43,244 nucleotides of DNA from positions 1 through 43,244 of the forward strand of contig CAZWRK010000017.1 in assembly GCA_964635875.1 (NCBI GenBank), written 5' to 3'. The position numbers and the translations under genes are program-made. The stretch comes from CAZWRK01 sp964635875 (GTDB lineage Bacteria > Pseudomonadota > Gammaproteobacteria > Burkholderiales > Aquaspirillaceae). The stretch's first letter is position 1. Each line of letters opens with the position of its first letter. Below are positions 33,943 through 42,291 of this stretch, in pieces. The notes beneath the pieces are model-generated. The model did no database searches and was not told where the DNA came from. It saw only the letters and a list, made by a program, of their open reading frames with translations.

Positions 33943-35364
33943 ATGAACGCACAAACACTCTATGACAAATTGTGGCACAGCCATGTAGTTCGCGAAGAAA
34001 CCGACGGCACGGTGTTGTTATACATCGACCGTCATTTGGTGCACGAAGTCACCAGTCCCCAAGCTTTTGAAGGCTTGAAGCTCGCGAATCGTCCGTTATG
34101 GCGTCAAGATTCCATCGTCGCCACCGCCGATCACAACACCCCAACCGATCATTGGGACAAGGCCGAAGGCACCGCTGCGATTGATGATCCGATCTCGCGC
34201 CTGCAGGTTGAAACCCTCGATAGCAACATTAAAGCGTTTGGTGCACGGGCGTACTTCCCGTTCAAAGACCAAGGCCAAGGTATTGTGCATGTCATGGGGC
34301 CGGAACAAGGCGCGACTTTGCCGGGGATGACCGTCGTTTGTGGCGATAGCCATACCTCGACGCACGGCGCGATTGCGGCTTTGGCGCACGGGATCGGCAC
34401 CTCCGAAGTCGAACATGTCATGGCCACACAAACACTGGTCGCCAAAAAATCGAAATCGATGCTGGTGCGTGTTGAAGGCGAATTGGGTGAGGGCGTGACC
34501 GCCAAAGACGTTGCCTTGGCGATTATTGGCAAAATCGGCACCGCAGGTGGAACCGGCTACGCGATTGAATTCGCGGGCAGCGCGATTCGTAGTCTCTCGG
34601 TCGAAGGCCGCATGACCTTGTGCAATATGGCGATTGAAGGCGGCGCGCGCTCTGGCTTAGTTGCTGTCGACGAAAAAACCATTGAATACTTCCGTGGCAA
34701 GCCATTAGCACCGTCTGCCGAGCAATGGGATCAGGCTGTGGCCTACTGGAAAACACTCGTGTCGGACGAAGGCGCGACCTTCGACAAAGTGGTTGAACTC
34801 GCGGCAGAAGACATTGCCCCGCAAGTCACATGGGGCACCAGTCCCGAGATGGTGGTGGATATTGCGGGCCAAGTCCCGAACCCTGCGAATGAATCCGATG
34901 CCGTGAAAAAAAGCGGGATTGAGCGCGCGTTGAGCTACATGGGCTTGAATGCCGACACTCCAATCACCGAAATTTCCGTGGATAAAGTGTTCATTGGCTC
35001 TTGTACCAACTCGCGGATTGAAGATTTGCGCGCGGCCGCTGCGGTGATTAAAGGCCGCCAAAAAGCCGCCAGCGTGAAGCAAGTTTTGATTGTCCCCGGT
35101 TCGGGCTTGGTGAAAATGCAAGCTGAAGCCGAAGGCCTCGATAAGATTTTTGTGGCGGCGGGTTTTGAATGGCGTGAGCCGGGCTGTTCGATGTGCTTGG
35201 CCATGAATGCTGACCGACTGGAGCCGGGCGAGCGTTGCGCTTCGACCTCAAACCGCAACTTCGAAGGCCGACAAGGTCAGGGCGGTCGCACACATTTGGT
35301 GAGTCCAGCGATGGCCGCTGCGGCAGCGATTGCAGGGCATTTTGTGGATGTTCGCCAGTTCTGA
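33943..35364 (+). CDS. leuC: 3-isopropylmalate dehydratase large subunit LeuC
   Basis: With LeuD it isomerises 2-isopropylmalate to 3-isopropylmalate in leucine synthesis. The 473-residue protein belongs to the aconitase family. The three cysteines of the [4Fe-4S] cluster are seen in IGSCTNSR and EPGCSMCLAMN. VCGDSHTSTHGA and the opening TLYDKLWHSHVV are typical. It is the first gene of leuC-leuD-leuB. A spacer of 114 bases with a small hairpin follows before leuD. Confidence 0.97.
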   Translation: MNAQTLYDKLWHSHVVREETDGTVLLYIDRHLVHEVTSPQAFEGLKLANRPLWRQDSIVATADHNTPTDHWDKAEGTAAIDDPISRLQVETLDSNIKAFGARAYFPFKDQGQGIVHVMGPEQGATLPGMTVVCGDSHTSTHGAIAALAHGIGTSEVEHVMATQTLVAKKSKSMLVRVEGELGEGVTAKDVALAIIGKIGTAGGTGYAIEFAGSAIRSLSVEGRMTLCNMAIEGGARSGLVAVDEKTIEYFRGKPLAPSAEQWDQAVAYWKTLVSDEGATFDKVVELAAEDIAPQVTWGTSPEMVVDIAGQVPNPANESDAVKKSGIERALSYMGLNADTPITEISVDKVFIGSCTNSRIEDLRAAAAVIKGRQKAASVKQVLIVPGSGLVKMQAEAEGLDKIFVAAGFEWREPGCSMCLAMNADRLEPGERCASTSNRNFEGRQGQGGRTHLVSPAMAAAAAIAGHFVDVRQF

Positions 35365-35370
35365 TCGCGT

Positions 35371-35387
35371 AGAGGTTTCGCACCTCT
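35371..35387 (+). repeat. Small hairpin between leuC and leuD
   Basis: AGAGGT (35371-35376) pairs with ACCTCT (35382-35387) over a 5-base loop, 6 bases after the leuC stop. Further on, TGCTGCAGT occurs twice (about 35427 and 35446). No T run follows, so it may protect the leuC 3' end or tune leuD expression; its role is unknown. Confidence 0.4.
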
Positions 35388-35478
35388 GCCATAGAATATT
35401 GTGCGGTGATTCCCGTTTTTGATTTTTGCTGCAGTGCGTGATCGTGCTGCAGTACTGCTATTGAAAGGGCTGCGCCCC

Positions 35479-36117
35479 ATGAAAGCATTTACGCAAGTAC
35501 AAGGTTTGGTCTGCCCATTGGATCGTGCCAATGTCGATACCGATGCCATCATTCCAAAACAGTTTTTAAAGTCGATTAAACGCTCTGGCTTTGGCCCGAA
35601 TTTGTTTGACGAGTGGCGCTATCTGGATCATGGCGAGCCGGGAATGGACAACAGCACCCGTCAGCCGAACCCCGATTTCGTGTTGAACGCTCCGCGCTAC
35701 CAAGGCGCACAAGTGTTGTTGGCGCGTGAAAACTTTGGTTGTGGCTCGAGCCGTGAGCATGCGCCGTGGGCCTTGGAAGATTTCGGTTTGCGCGCCATCA
35801 TCGCGCCAAGCTTTGCCGATATTTTCTTTAGCAACTGCTACAAAAATGGCTTGTTGCCGATTGTGTTGGCGGCTGACATCGTGGATCAATTGTTCAACGA
35901 GTGCCAAGTTCAAGAAGGCTATGCCCTGACGATTGATCTGACTGCGCAAACCGTGACCACCCCGACCGGCCAATCGTTTAGCTTCGAGATTACCGAGCAT
36001 CGCAAGCATTGCTTGCTGAATGGCCTCGATGAAATTGGGCTGACCTTGGAACATGCCGACGATATTCGCCGCTATGAAGCGGAACGTCGCGCGCAACAGC
36101 CGTGGCTGTTTGCTTGA
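35479..36117 (+). CDS. leuD: 3-isopropylmalate dehydratase small subunit LeuD
   Basis: Partner of LeuC, contributing the swivel domain and substrate recognition. The 212-residue protein shows PLDRANVDTDAIIPKQFLK near the N-terminus, NFGCGSSREHAPWAL (the conserved GCGSSREHA active-site loop), and APSFADIFFSNCYKNGLLPI. The ATG at 35479 begins the family's normal N-terminus; the frame from 35419 adds 20 unrelated residues. leuB follows 36 bases on. Confidence 0.97.
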   Translation: MKAFTQVQGLVCPLDRANVDTDAIIPKQFLKSIKRSGFGPNLFDEWRYLDHGEPGMDNSTRQPNPDFVLNAPRYQGAQVLLARENFGCGSSREHAPWALEDFGLRAIIAPSFADIFFSNCYKNGLLPIVLAADIVDQLFNECQVQEGYALTIDLTAQTVTTPTGQSFSFEITEHRKHCLLNGLDEIGLTLEHADDIRRYEAERRAQQPWLFA

Positions 36118-36153
36118 ACCGATTCTTTTGAAAACCTGAGAAACTGTTAAATC

Positions 36154-37215
36154 ATGAAAATTGCTGTTCTTCCTGGTGATGGCATCGGCCCAGAAATTAT
36201 TGCCGAAGCTAAACGCGTGCTTGATGTGCTGCGTAGTGATGGTTTGCCGATTGAAATGGAAGAAGCGCCGCTGGGTGGCGCGGCTTACGACCAGTACGGC
36301 CAACCTTATCCTGAAGTGACGCAAAATCTCGCGCGCGCTGCCGATGCGATTTTGCTGGGCGCGGTGGGCGGCCCGCAGTATGACACGTTAGAGCGCCCGT
36401 TCCGTCCGGAGCGCGGCTTGCTGGCGATTCGTCAAGATTTGGAACTGTTTGCCAATTTGCGTCCGGCGATTTTGTATCCCGAACTTGCCAATGCGTCGAC
36501 CCTGAAGCCCGAAGTGGTTGCAGGTTTGGATATTCTGATTATTCGCGAATTGACGGGTGATATTTATTTTGGTCAGCCGCGTGGCATCGAAGTGCGTGAC
36601 GGCGAGCGCTTTGGTTTTAACACCATGCACTACAGCGAAAGCGAAATCATTCGGATTGGTCGGGTGGCGTTCGAAGCCGCTCGCAAGCGCAACAAGCGCC
36701 TGTGCTCGGTCGATAAAATGAACGTGCTGGAAACCACGCAGCTGTGGCGTGATGTGATGAATGAATTGGCTCCGGAATATCCTGATGTCGAGTTGACGCA
36801 TATGCTGGTGGATAACGCCGCGATGCAATTGGTGCGCGCACCGAAACAATTTGACGTGATGGTGACTGGCAATATGTTCGGCGATATTTTGTCGGATGAA
36901 GCGTCGATGTTAACCGGCTCGATTGGCATGCTGCCTTCGGCGTCCTTGGATGTGAACAACAAAGGCCTGTACGAGCCGTCGCATGGTTCTGCACCGGATA
37001 TCGCCGGTAAGGGCGTGGCCAATCCGCTGGCAACGATTTTGTCTGCTGCAATGATGATGCGCTATACCTTCGGCCAAGAAGCTGCCGCTGTGCGCATCGA
37101 AAATGCGGTCAAATCGGTCTTGGCGCAAGGTTTGCGCACCGGCGACATTTACGAAGAAGGTACTCGCAAAGTCGGTACCCGTGAAATGGGCGATGCTGTG
37201 ATTGCGGCAATGTAA
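36154..37215 (+). CDS. leuB: 3-isopropylmalate dehydrogenase LeuB
   Basis: NAD-dependent oxidative decarboxylation of 3-isopropylmalate to 2-ketoisocaproate. The 353-residue protein starts with IAVLPGDGIGPEI, has LRPERGLLAIRQDLELFANLRP-like sequence around residue 85-105 (here with FRPERGLLAIR), the substrate residues in VDKMNVLETTQLWR, and the metal-binding MFGDILSDEASMLTGSIGML. HGSAPDIAGKG is the NAD-binding region. asd follows, as in pseudomonads and many betaproteobacteria. Confidence 0.98.
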   Translation: MKIAVLPGDGIGPEIIAEAKRVLDVLRSDGLPIEMEEAPLGGAAYDQYGQPYPEVTQNLARAADAILLGAVGGPQYDTLERPFRPERGLLAIRQDLELFANLRPAILYPELANASTLKPEVVAGLDILIIRELTGDIYFGQPRGIEVRDGERFGFNTMHYSESEIIRIGRVAFEAARKRNKRLCSVDKMNVLETTQLWRDVMNELAPEYPDVELTHMLVDNAAMQLVRAPKQFDVMVTGNMFGDILSDEASMLTGSIGMLPSASLDVNNKGLYEPSHGSAPDIAGKGVANPLATILSAAMMMRYTFGQEAAAVRIENAVKSVLAQGLRTGDIYEEGTRKVGTREMGDAVIAAM

Positions 37216-37284
37216 GAAGGGACTGCCGCTGGTCGCTCGGCGGCAATCCATAATAAAAAATACACAACCTCATTGGGTGAAATG

Positions 37285-38400
37285 ATGAAAAAAGTAGGTT
37301 TAGTAGGCTGGCGCGGGATGGTGGGCTCGGTATTGATGGAGCGCATGGTGAAAGAAAACGACTTTGACCTGATCGAACCGATTTACTTCACCACCTCCAA
37401 TACCGGTGGTCAATCTCCGGTGTTGGGTGGCAAAGCAGCACCTGCATTGAAAGACGCAAAAAATATCGACGAACTGAAAGCCTGTGACATCATCATCACA
37501 TGCCAAGGCGGCGATTACACCAGCGAAGTCTATGGCCCTTTGCGCGCAGCAGGCTGGGATGGCTACTGGATTGACGCAGCATCGACACTGCGTATGGAAG
37601 ACGAGGCGGTGATTATTCTGGATCCGGTCAACATGGACGTGATCAAGAACTCGCTGGCTCAAGGCGGCAAAACCTTCGTGGGCGGTAATTGCACCGTATC
37701 GCTGATGTTGATGGCGCTGGGTGGTTTGTTCCAAAACGATTTGGTCGAGTGGGCCAGCTCCATGACCTACCAAGCGGCTTCGGGCGCGGGCGCAAATAAT
37801 ATGCGCGAACTGCTCAAAGGCATGGGCGCAATCAATGCGGCGGTGTCGGATGAGTTGGCCACCCCGTCGAGCGCGATTTTGGATATTGACCGCAAAGTGT
37901 CGGACTTTATTCGCTCAGACGCGAACCCGACCGAGTTCTTCGGCGTGCCTTTGGCCGGTAGCTTGATCCCATGGATCGACAAAGATTTGGGCAACGGTCA
38001 ATCCAAAGAAGAATGGAAGGGCGGCGTTGAAACCAATAAAATCTTGGGCCGCGGCCAAAATCCGGTTGTGATTGACGGCCTGTGCGTGCGGATTGGCGCG
38101 ATGCGTTGCCACAGCCAAGCCTTGACCATCAAGCTGAAAAAAGATTTGCCGGTTTCGGAAATCGAAGCGTTGTTGGCGCAGGCCAATGATTGGGTCAAAG
38201 TGGTGCCGAACGAGCGCGAAGCCTCCATGCGTGACCTGACACCGGCGGCGATTACCGGTACCCTGACTGTTCCAGTGGGTCGGATTCGTAAGCTGGGAAT
38301 GGGCGGTGAGTACATCTCGGCCTTTACCTGCGGCGACCAACTGTTGTGGGGTGCGGCTGAGCCGTTGCGCCGTATGTTGCGTATTTTGATTGAAGATTGA
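37285..38400 (+). CDS. asd: Aspartate-semialdehyde dehydrogenase Asd
   Basis: Makes aspartate semialdehyde from aspartyl phosphate, the branch toward lysine, threonine and methionine. The 371-residue protein opens VGLVGWRGMVGSVLMERM (Rossmann nucleotide site), has the catalytic Cys136 in VGGNCTVSLM and the active-site histidine in IGAMRCHSQA. It is the Gram-negative class I enzyme. Start: the second of two adjacent ATGs (37285; the other at 37282), and a TTG at 37273 is unlikely. A GC-rich hairpin and an asd-like paralogue follow. Confidence 0.97.
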   Translation: MKKVGLVGWRGMVGSVLMERMVKENDFDLIEPIYFTTSNTGGQSPVLGGKAAPALKDAKNIDELKACDIIITCQGGDYTSEVYGPLRAAGWDGYWIDAASTLRMEDEAVIILDPVNMDVIKNSLAQGGKTFVGGNCTVSLMLMALGGLFQNDLVEWASSMTYQAASGAGANNMRELLKGMGAINAAVSDELATPSSAILDIDRKVSDFIRSDANPTEFFGVPLAGSLIPWIDKDLGNGQSKEEWKGGVETNKILGRGQNPVVIDGLCVRIGAMRCHSQALTIKLKKDLPVSEIEALLAQANDWVKVVPNEREASMRDLTPAAITGTLTVPVGRIRKLGMGGEYISAFTCGDQLLWGAAEPLRRMLRILIED

Positions 38401-38439
38401 TTTTTTGCTCGGGGCCTATCTGCCCTGAGTGAGACCGTG

Positions 38440-38466
38440 GGGGCGCGTTGATCCGCGCCCCTTTAG
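38440..38466 (+). terminator. Weak terminator-like hairpin after asd
   Basis: GGGGCGCG (38440-38447) pairs perfectly with CGCGCCCC (38454-38461) over a 6-base loop, then TTTAGTT follows. The short T tract suggests partial termination between asd and its paralogue. Confidence 0.5.
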
Positions 38467-38491
38467 TTATGGAAATGGAAGGATAGACCTG

Positions 38492-39436
38492 ATGAAACCC
38501 GCAATTGCTATTGTTGGCGCGACTGGCGCGCTGGGCCGTGCGATTCTTGAACGGCTCGCAGAAAGTCAATTGCCATGCGGGCAGGTATTTGCCTTGGCCT
38601 CGTTGGATTCTGCGGGCGACAGTGTGCCGTTTGGTCGCCATGATCTGGACGTTCAAGATGTGGCCGAATTTGATTTTAGTTGTGCTGCGATCGCCGTGTT
38701 TGCGGTGCCTTTTGCTGTCGCAGAGCAATGGCGGCCAGCTGCGCTGGCTGCAGGATGCAAGGTGCTGGAGTATGGCGCTGCGCCGGATTGCCCGCGTTAT
38801 GTGCCGAGCCAACCGCTTGCCGAAACGGTTCAACATATTGCGTGTCCAGATCCTCTAGCACTGTTGCTGGCTAAGGTGCTTAACCCCGCCGCAGCGTTTG
38901 GATTAACCAGCATCGACGTCACCGTATTGGAATCGGTGTCGAGCTCGGGGCAGGCCGCCTTGGACGAATTGGCTGATCAAACCATGGCGCTATTTAATCA
39001 GCGTGGCGTGGATCCGAGTGTTTTTCCGGCGCGAATTGCCTTTAATGCTTTTCCCTCTGTGCGTGAAAATCAGGCGCTTGCCGACGAAATGCGCCAGTTG
39101 TGCCACACGGATATTCCAAAAATTCATGTCAGCCGCATTCAGACTCCGCTATTCTTCGGGTCTTCGCTCACGCTACACGCACAAACTCAGGCCAAACCAG
39201 ACCTAGAAGCCTTACAATTAGCCTTCACAAGTGAAGCAAATGTGCAGTCGGTTGCTGATGGGTATGCGGCTACGCCCATTGATGTGATTGGTTCCGATAA
39301 AATTGCCTTGAGCCAATTACGTTTACGCGATGATGGATTGTCTGGTTTTAGCCTATGGTTAAGCGCAGATAATCTCCGACTGGCTTCTGCCGTCAGTGTG
39401 GCGGTGTTGCGCGACTGGTTAGCCGTTGCGCATTAA
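38492..39436 (+). CDS. Asd-family paralogue, USG-1-like, probably non-catalytic
   Basis: A 314-residue protein of the semialdehyde dehydrogenase fold: AIAIVGATGALGRAIL nucleotide site at 4-19 and a dimerisation domain with SVSSSGQAALDEL. The place between asd and fimV is the same as the usg-1 gene of Pseudomonas aeruginosa. A cysteine (Cys118 in IACPDP) falls where the nucleophile should be, but the following residues are not conserved, and the catalytic histidine of RCHSQA is replaced by Ser224 in FFGSSLT. I infer it is inactive as an Asd and may be structural or regulatory. The ATG at 38492 has AAGGA upstream; the frame from 38429 adds 21 unrelated residues. Confidence 0.85.
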   Translation: MKPAIAIVGATGALGRAILERLAESQLPCGQVFALASLDSAGDSVPFGRHDLDVQDVAEFDFSCAAIAVFAVPFAVAEQWRPAALAAGCKVLEYGAAPDCPRYVPSQPLAETVQHIACPDPLALLLAKVLNPAAAFGLTSIDVTVLESVSSSGQAALDELADQTMALFNQRGVDPSVFPARIAFNAFPSVRENQALADEMRQLCHTDIPKIHVSRIQTPLFFGSSLTLHAQTQAKPDLEALQLAFTSEANVQSVADGYAATPIDVIGSDKIALSQLRLRDDGLSGFSLWLSADNLRLASAVSVAVLRDWLAVAH

Positions 39437-39548
39437 GGTGCTACAGCGATTGGGTCGGTCGTAGCGCTGCTTCTACGTGAGCGATTTCTTAGGTGTACAG
39501 CGGCTGCCATCGCAGCGCTGTACCGGACAACGACAGACAGGTGGATTC

Positions 39549-41648
39549 GTGAATTTCCGCACGACAGTCAAACTCTCCGCATTTGCATCCGCGTTAGCGG
39601 TATCCAGCTCCATGGCTGGTAATCTCAGTCCACTTCGAGTGATCTCGGGTGTGGGACAGCCTTTGGTCGCTGAAATGACGATCACAGGCGCAAAAACCGG
39701 TGCCGAGCCACCGCGTGTGAGCTTGGCGTCTCCCGAGAAATTTAAAAAAGAGCACGTCGAATACCCTGCTTTTGCCGACGCGACCTCGATTAGCACGACG
39801 CCCGGCCCTGATGGGCAGTTAATTGTGCGCATTCGCTCGTCCGGTGTGGTGAAGTCGCCTTACCTCTCCCTTGTGTTTGATGTCGAGGCCGGTGGGCAAA
39901 ATAAAACCGAAATCGTGACAGGCTTGGTGGGCGCGGGTGGCAAGCCTACGCCGGAAGTGTCTGCTCGTGATGCCAAAGAGGCGAAGCCTAAAGCCTCCGA
40001 GGAAAGCCCTGCGCGTGATATTGAGACAGGAAACCGTCAGTATCGCGTTGTTAAAGGTGATTCCCTCTCCGGCATTGCCTCACGTTTGCGCCCCGCTTCT
40101 GCCTCGCTTGAGCAGATGATGGTGGGGCTGTACCACGCCAATCCTGCTGCGTTTGGCGGCAATATGAACACCCTCAGTGCGGGGCGCACGCTCAAAGTGC
40201 CAACGCCCAAAGCCGTCTCGGCGATCAGCAAATCAGAAGCCCGTCGTGAAGTGCACGTGCAAGTGGCCAACTGGCAAAGCTGGCGCGGCCGTATGGCGGA
40301 TTATGCCGAACGTCGCAGCCCAGGTGATCGCCCTGAGGTGAGTGGGGATCAAGGGCGAATTGTGGCGAATCGTCCCGAGACCTCACCAGATCCTGACAGT
40401 AGCCGCGATGTCTTAAAACTGACGAAGGTCGATCCGAAGTTGGTCGGCGGCGCCGATAAAGAGCGTCCCCAAGCGCTCGAAGAGGAGTTGATTGCACGGG
40501 ATAAAACGATTGAAGAAGCCAACAGTCGTATCCGTGATTTAGAAAAAAACGTTTCCGACATGCAAAAACTGTTGGAAATGAAAAACCGAATGTTGGCCAA
40601 GACCCAACAGCAGTCCGAGCAAATTTTGAAAGATGACGCGGCCAGCCAAAAAGCGTGGGGGTCGTGGGCATTGATTGGTGGTGGTATCAGTGCTGTTGCG
40701 GCGTTATTGGGGGGCTTTTTGTACTGGCGGCGGCGTCAACAAAAGCCCGCTGATGCGACTGAACTGGGCGAGGATGCGCAACCTCAAGAACCGGTGATGC
40801 CTGCACCCGATGCGCCTGCTGACTCGGTTGCGATGAGTGCTGACGGTGAGGCGCAGCCTGTTGCTGCGAGCATTCCGCCTTTGACAGATCCTTTGCCGCC
40901 GCTCAGTGGCGAGGATGATTTTGATTTAGGGTCGATCGATCTGTCTCCGACCTCGACCCCAGCGGCCACGGCCACCCACGATGTCTATGTAGAAGGCAAA
41001 GTGGAGATGGACCCCGACTTCGACATGTTTGACCGTCCGGTGCCAACCGGAGAGCCGAAGATCCCTGAGGCTGTCGTAGAAAGCGATCCGTTTGAATTCG
41101 ATTTGGATGCCGATCTGAATTCCGCGCTCGCGGAGGCACCGCCTGTTGAGATCCCGCCGAGCGCAAATCAAGATGCCTTGGGCATGTTGGATTTGGACAT
41201 TCTAGGCGATGATGACGACATCTTTAATCAAGCCGCAGCGGTCGTCGTCGCTGAGAAGCCGAAGGCGAAGCCTGAACCCGTTGTTCCAGAGCAAGCACCG
41301 CCTCCACCTCCGCCCCCGCCTCCCGCTGCGCCGGCACCTGTTGTCGAAGAAGAGAAGCCCGATGAGTCTTTGTTGGATTTTAATTTCCAACTGGATGACA
41401 TCATTGACACCCCAGCGGTGGCGCCAGAACCCAGTAAGCCAGATGCGGGTTTAACGTTGGGGGGCGATGAGGAAGTGGATACGCCGCTATTTGATGAAGA
41501 CGACTCCAATGCGACCAAGCTGGACTTGGCAAAAGTCTATATCGATATGGGCGATAACGAAGGCGCGACCGAGATTCTAGAAGAGGTCTTGAAAGACGGC
41601 TCCGCAGAGCAAAAAGCGGCCGCGCGTGCGATGTTGGACACCTTATAA
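39549..41648 (+). CDS. fimV: FimV pilus assembly/polar hub protein
   Basis: FimV is an inner-membrane protein with a periplasmic peptidoglycan-binding part; it organises type IV pili, type II secretion and polarity. The 699-residue protein has a signal sequence, an N-terminal FimV domain (SPLRVISGVGQPLVAE), a LysM domain from about 165 (YRVVKGDSLSGIASRL), a coiled coil (about 325-360), one membrane helix (about 371-393) with YWRRRQQ after it, a long acidic Pro/Ala/Asp-rich cytoplasmic stretch, and the C-terminal FimV tetratricopeptide-like motif (KLDLAKVYIDMGDNEGATEI). Nine prolines in a row occur at 584-592. The GTG start at 39549 has AGGTGG upstream and begins the signal peptide; a longer frame from 39477 is rejected. 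Confidence 0.92.
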   Translation: MNFRTTVKLSAFASALAVSSSMAGNLSPLRVISGVGQPLVAEMTITGAKTGAEPPRVSLASPEKFKKEHVEYPAFADATSISTTPGPDGQLIVRIRSSGVVKSPYLSLVFDVEAGGQNKTEIVTGLVGAGGKPTPEVSARDAKEAKPKASEESPARDIETGNRQYRVVKGDSLSGIASRLRPASASLEQMMVGLYHANPAAFGGNMNTLSAGRTLKVPTPKAVSAISKSEARREVHVQVANWQSWRGRMADYAERRSPGDRPEVSGDQGRIVANRPETSPDPDSSRDVLKLTKVDPKLVGGADKERPQALEEELIARDKTIEEANSRIRDLEKNVSDMQKLLEMKNRMLAKTQQQSEQILKDDAASQKAWGSWALIGGGISAVAALLGGFLYWRRRQQKPADATELGEDAQPQEPVMPAPDAPADSVAMSADGEAQPVAASIPPLTDPLPPLSGEDDFDLGSIDLSPTSTPAATATHDVYVEGKVEMDPDFDMFDRPVPTGEPKIPEAVVESDPFEFDLDADLNSALAEAPPVEIPPSANQDALGMLDLDILGDDDDIFNQAAAVVVAEKPKAKPEPVVPEQAPPPPPPPPPAAPAPVVEEEKPDESLLDFNFQLDDIIDTPAVAPEPSKPDAGLTLGGDEEVDTPLFDEDDSNATKLDLAKVYIDMGDNEGATEILEEVLKDGSAEQKAAARAMLDTL

Positions 41649-41652
41649 TTTG

Positions 41653-42291
41653 ATGCGTTTTCCCTATCAGCCGCACCCTTCGGTGCGGCTATTTTTATGG
41701 CTATGCGTAGCGCTTTGGGCGCAGCAGGCGACATTGCTTGCATTGGCGTGGGGATGTGGCCTGACTTTTTTAGGCGCATGGTGGTCAGCGGGCGCACGGA
41801 TTTGGCAGAGTCTATGGCGCCTAAAAACACTATTACTGGCCTTGTGGGTGGCATTTGCATGGACAATTCCGGGTAACCCGCTGTGGCCCAGTGCGTGGGC
41901 GCCCTCGGATGCGGGCATGCTAGAAGGTGCAATTCATAGCCTACGTTTAATTTTGCTGGTCTGCTGCGGACAGTGGGCGATGGCGCGCCTGTCTCATGAA
42001 GAGTTATTAGTTGGCTTTTTGGTGTTGAGCACGCCGTTCAGCCGGATTGGGCTTTCTGGACAGAGGTTTGCGCTACGAGTTTGGCTGACGTTGATTCGCA
42101 CCGAAGCATGGTTACAGCGCCCCCGAGCGCGTTGGCGCGATATTCCGCATTTACTGCGTACAGCGCTGGATTTCGAAGCCGGTGACAGCATCCCGCTGGT
42201 TTTAACGCTACAATTGCCGCGTTTTGTGTGTTGGGATTGGCTGGTGATGGCCGTCGCGACAGTCGGTCTATTAGGAGTTTATTTGCAATGA
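41653..42291 (+). CDS. Membrane protein, EcfT/CbiQ-like
   Basis: A 212-residue inner-membrane protein with about four to five helices. The region LSHEELLVGFLVLSTPFSRI followed by ALRVWLTLIRTEAWL resembles the T component (EcfT/CbiQ) of energy-coupling-factor transporters, but the paired ARG motifs that contact the ATPases are not evident, so transport function is doubtful. It starts 4 bases after the fimV stop and its stop overlaps the truA start by 4 bases. The ATG at 41653 is preferred, yet a strong terminator hairpin covers codons 6-15; a GTG at codon 11 (inside the hairpin) is the next in-frame choice. Gene is likely real; function is uncertain. Confidence 0.78.
   Translation: MRFPYQPHPSVRLFLWLCVALWAQQATLLALAWGCGLTFLGAWWSAGARIWQSLWRLKTLLLALWVAFAWTIPGNPLWPSAWAPSDAGMLEGAIHSLRLILLVCCGQWAMARLSHEELLVGFLVLSTPFSRIGLSGQRFALRVWLTLIRTEAWLQRPRARWRDIPHLLRTALDFEAGDSIPLVLTLQLPRFVCWDWLVMAVATVGLLGVYLQ
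41669..41696 (+). terminator. Intrinsic terminator overlapping the 5' end of the EcfT-like gene
   Basis: AGCCGCACC (41669-41677) pairs perfectly with GGTGCGGCT (41682-41690) over the loop CTTC, followed by ATTTTT. It lies 20 bases after the fimV stop, exactly where a fimV terminator would be, but within the coding frame of the next gene. Confidence 0.8.
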
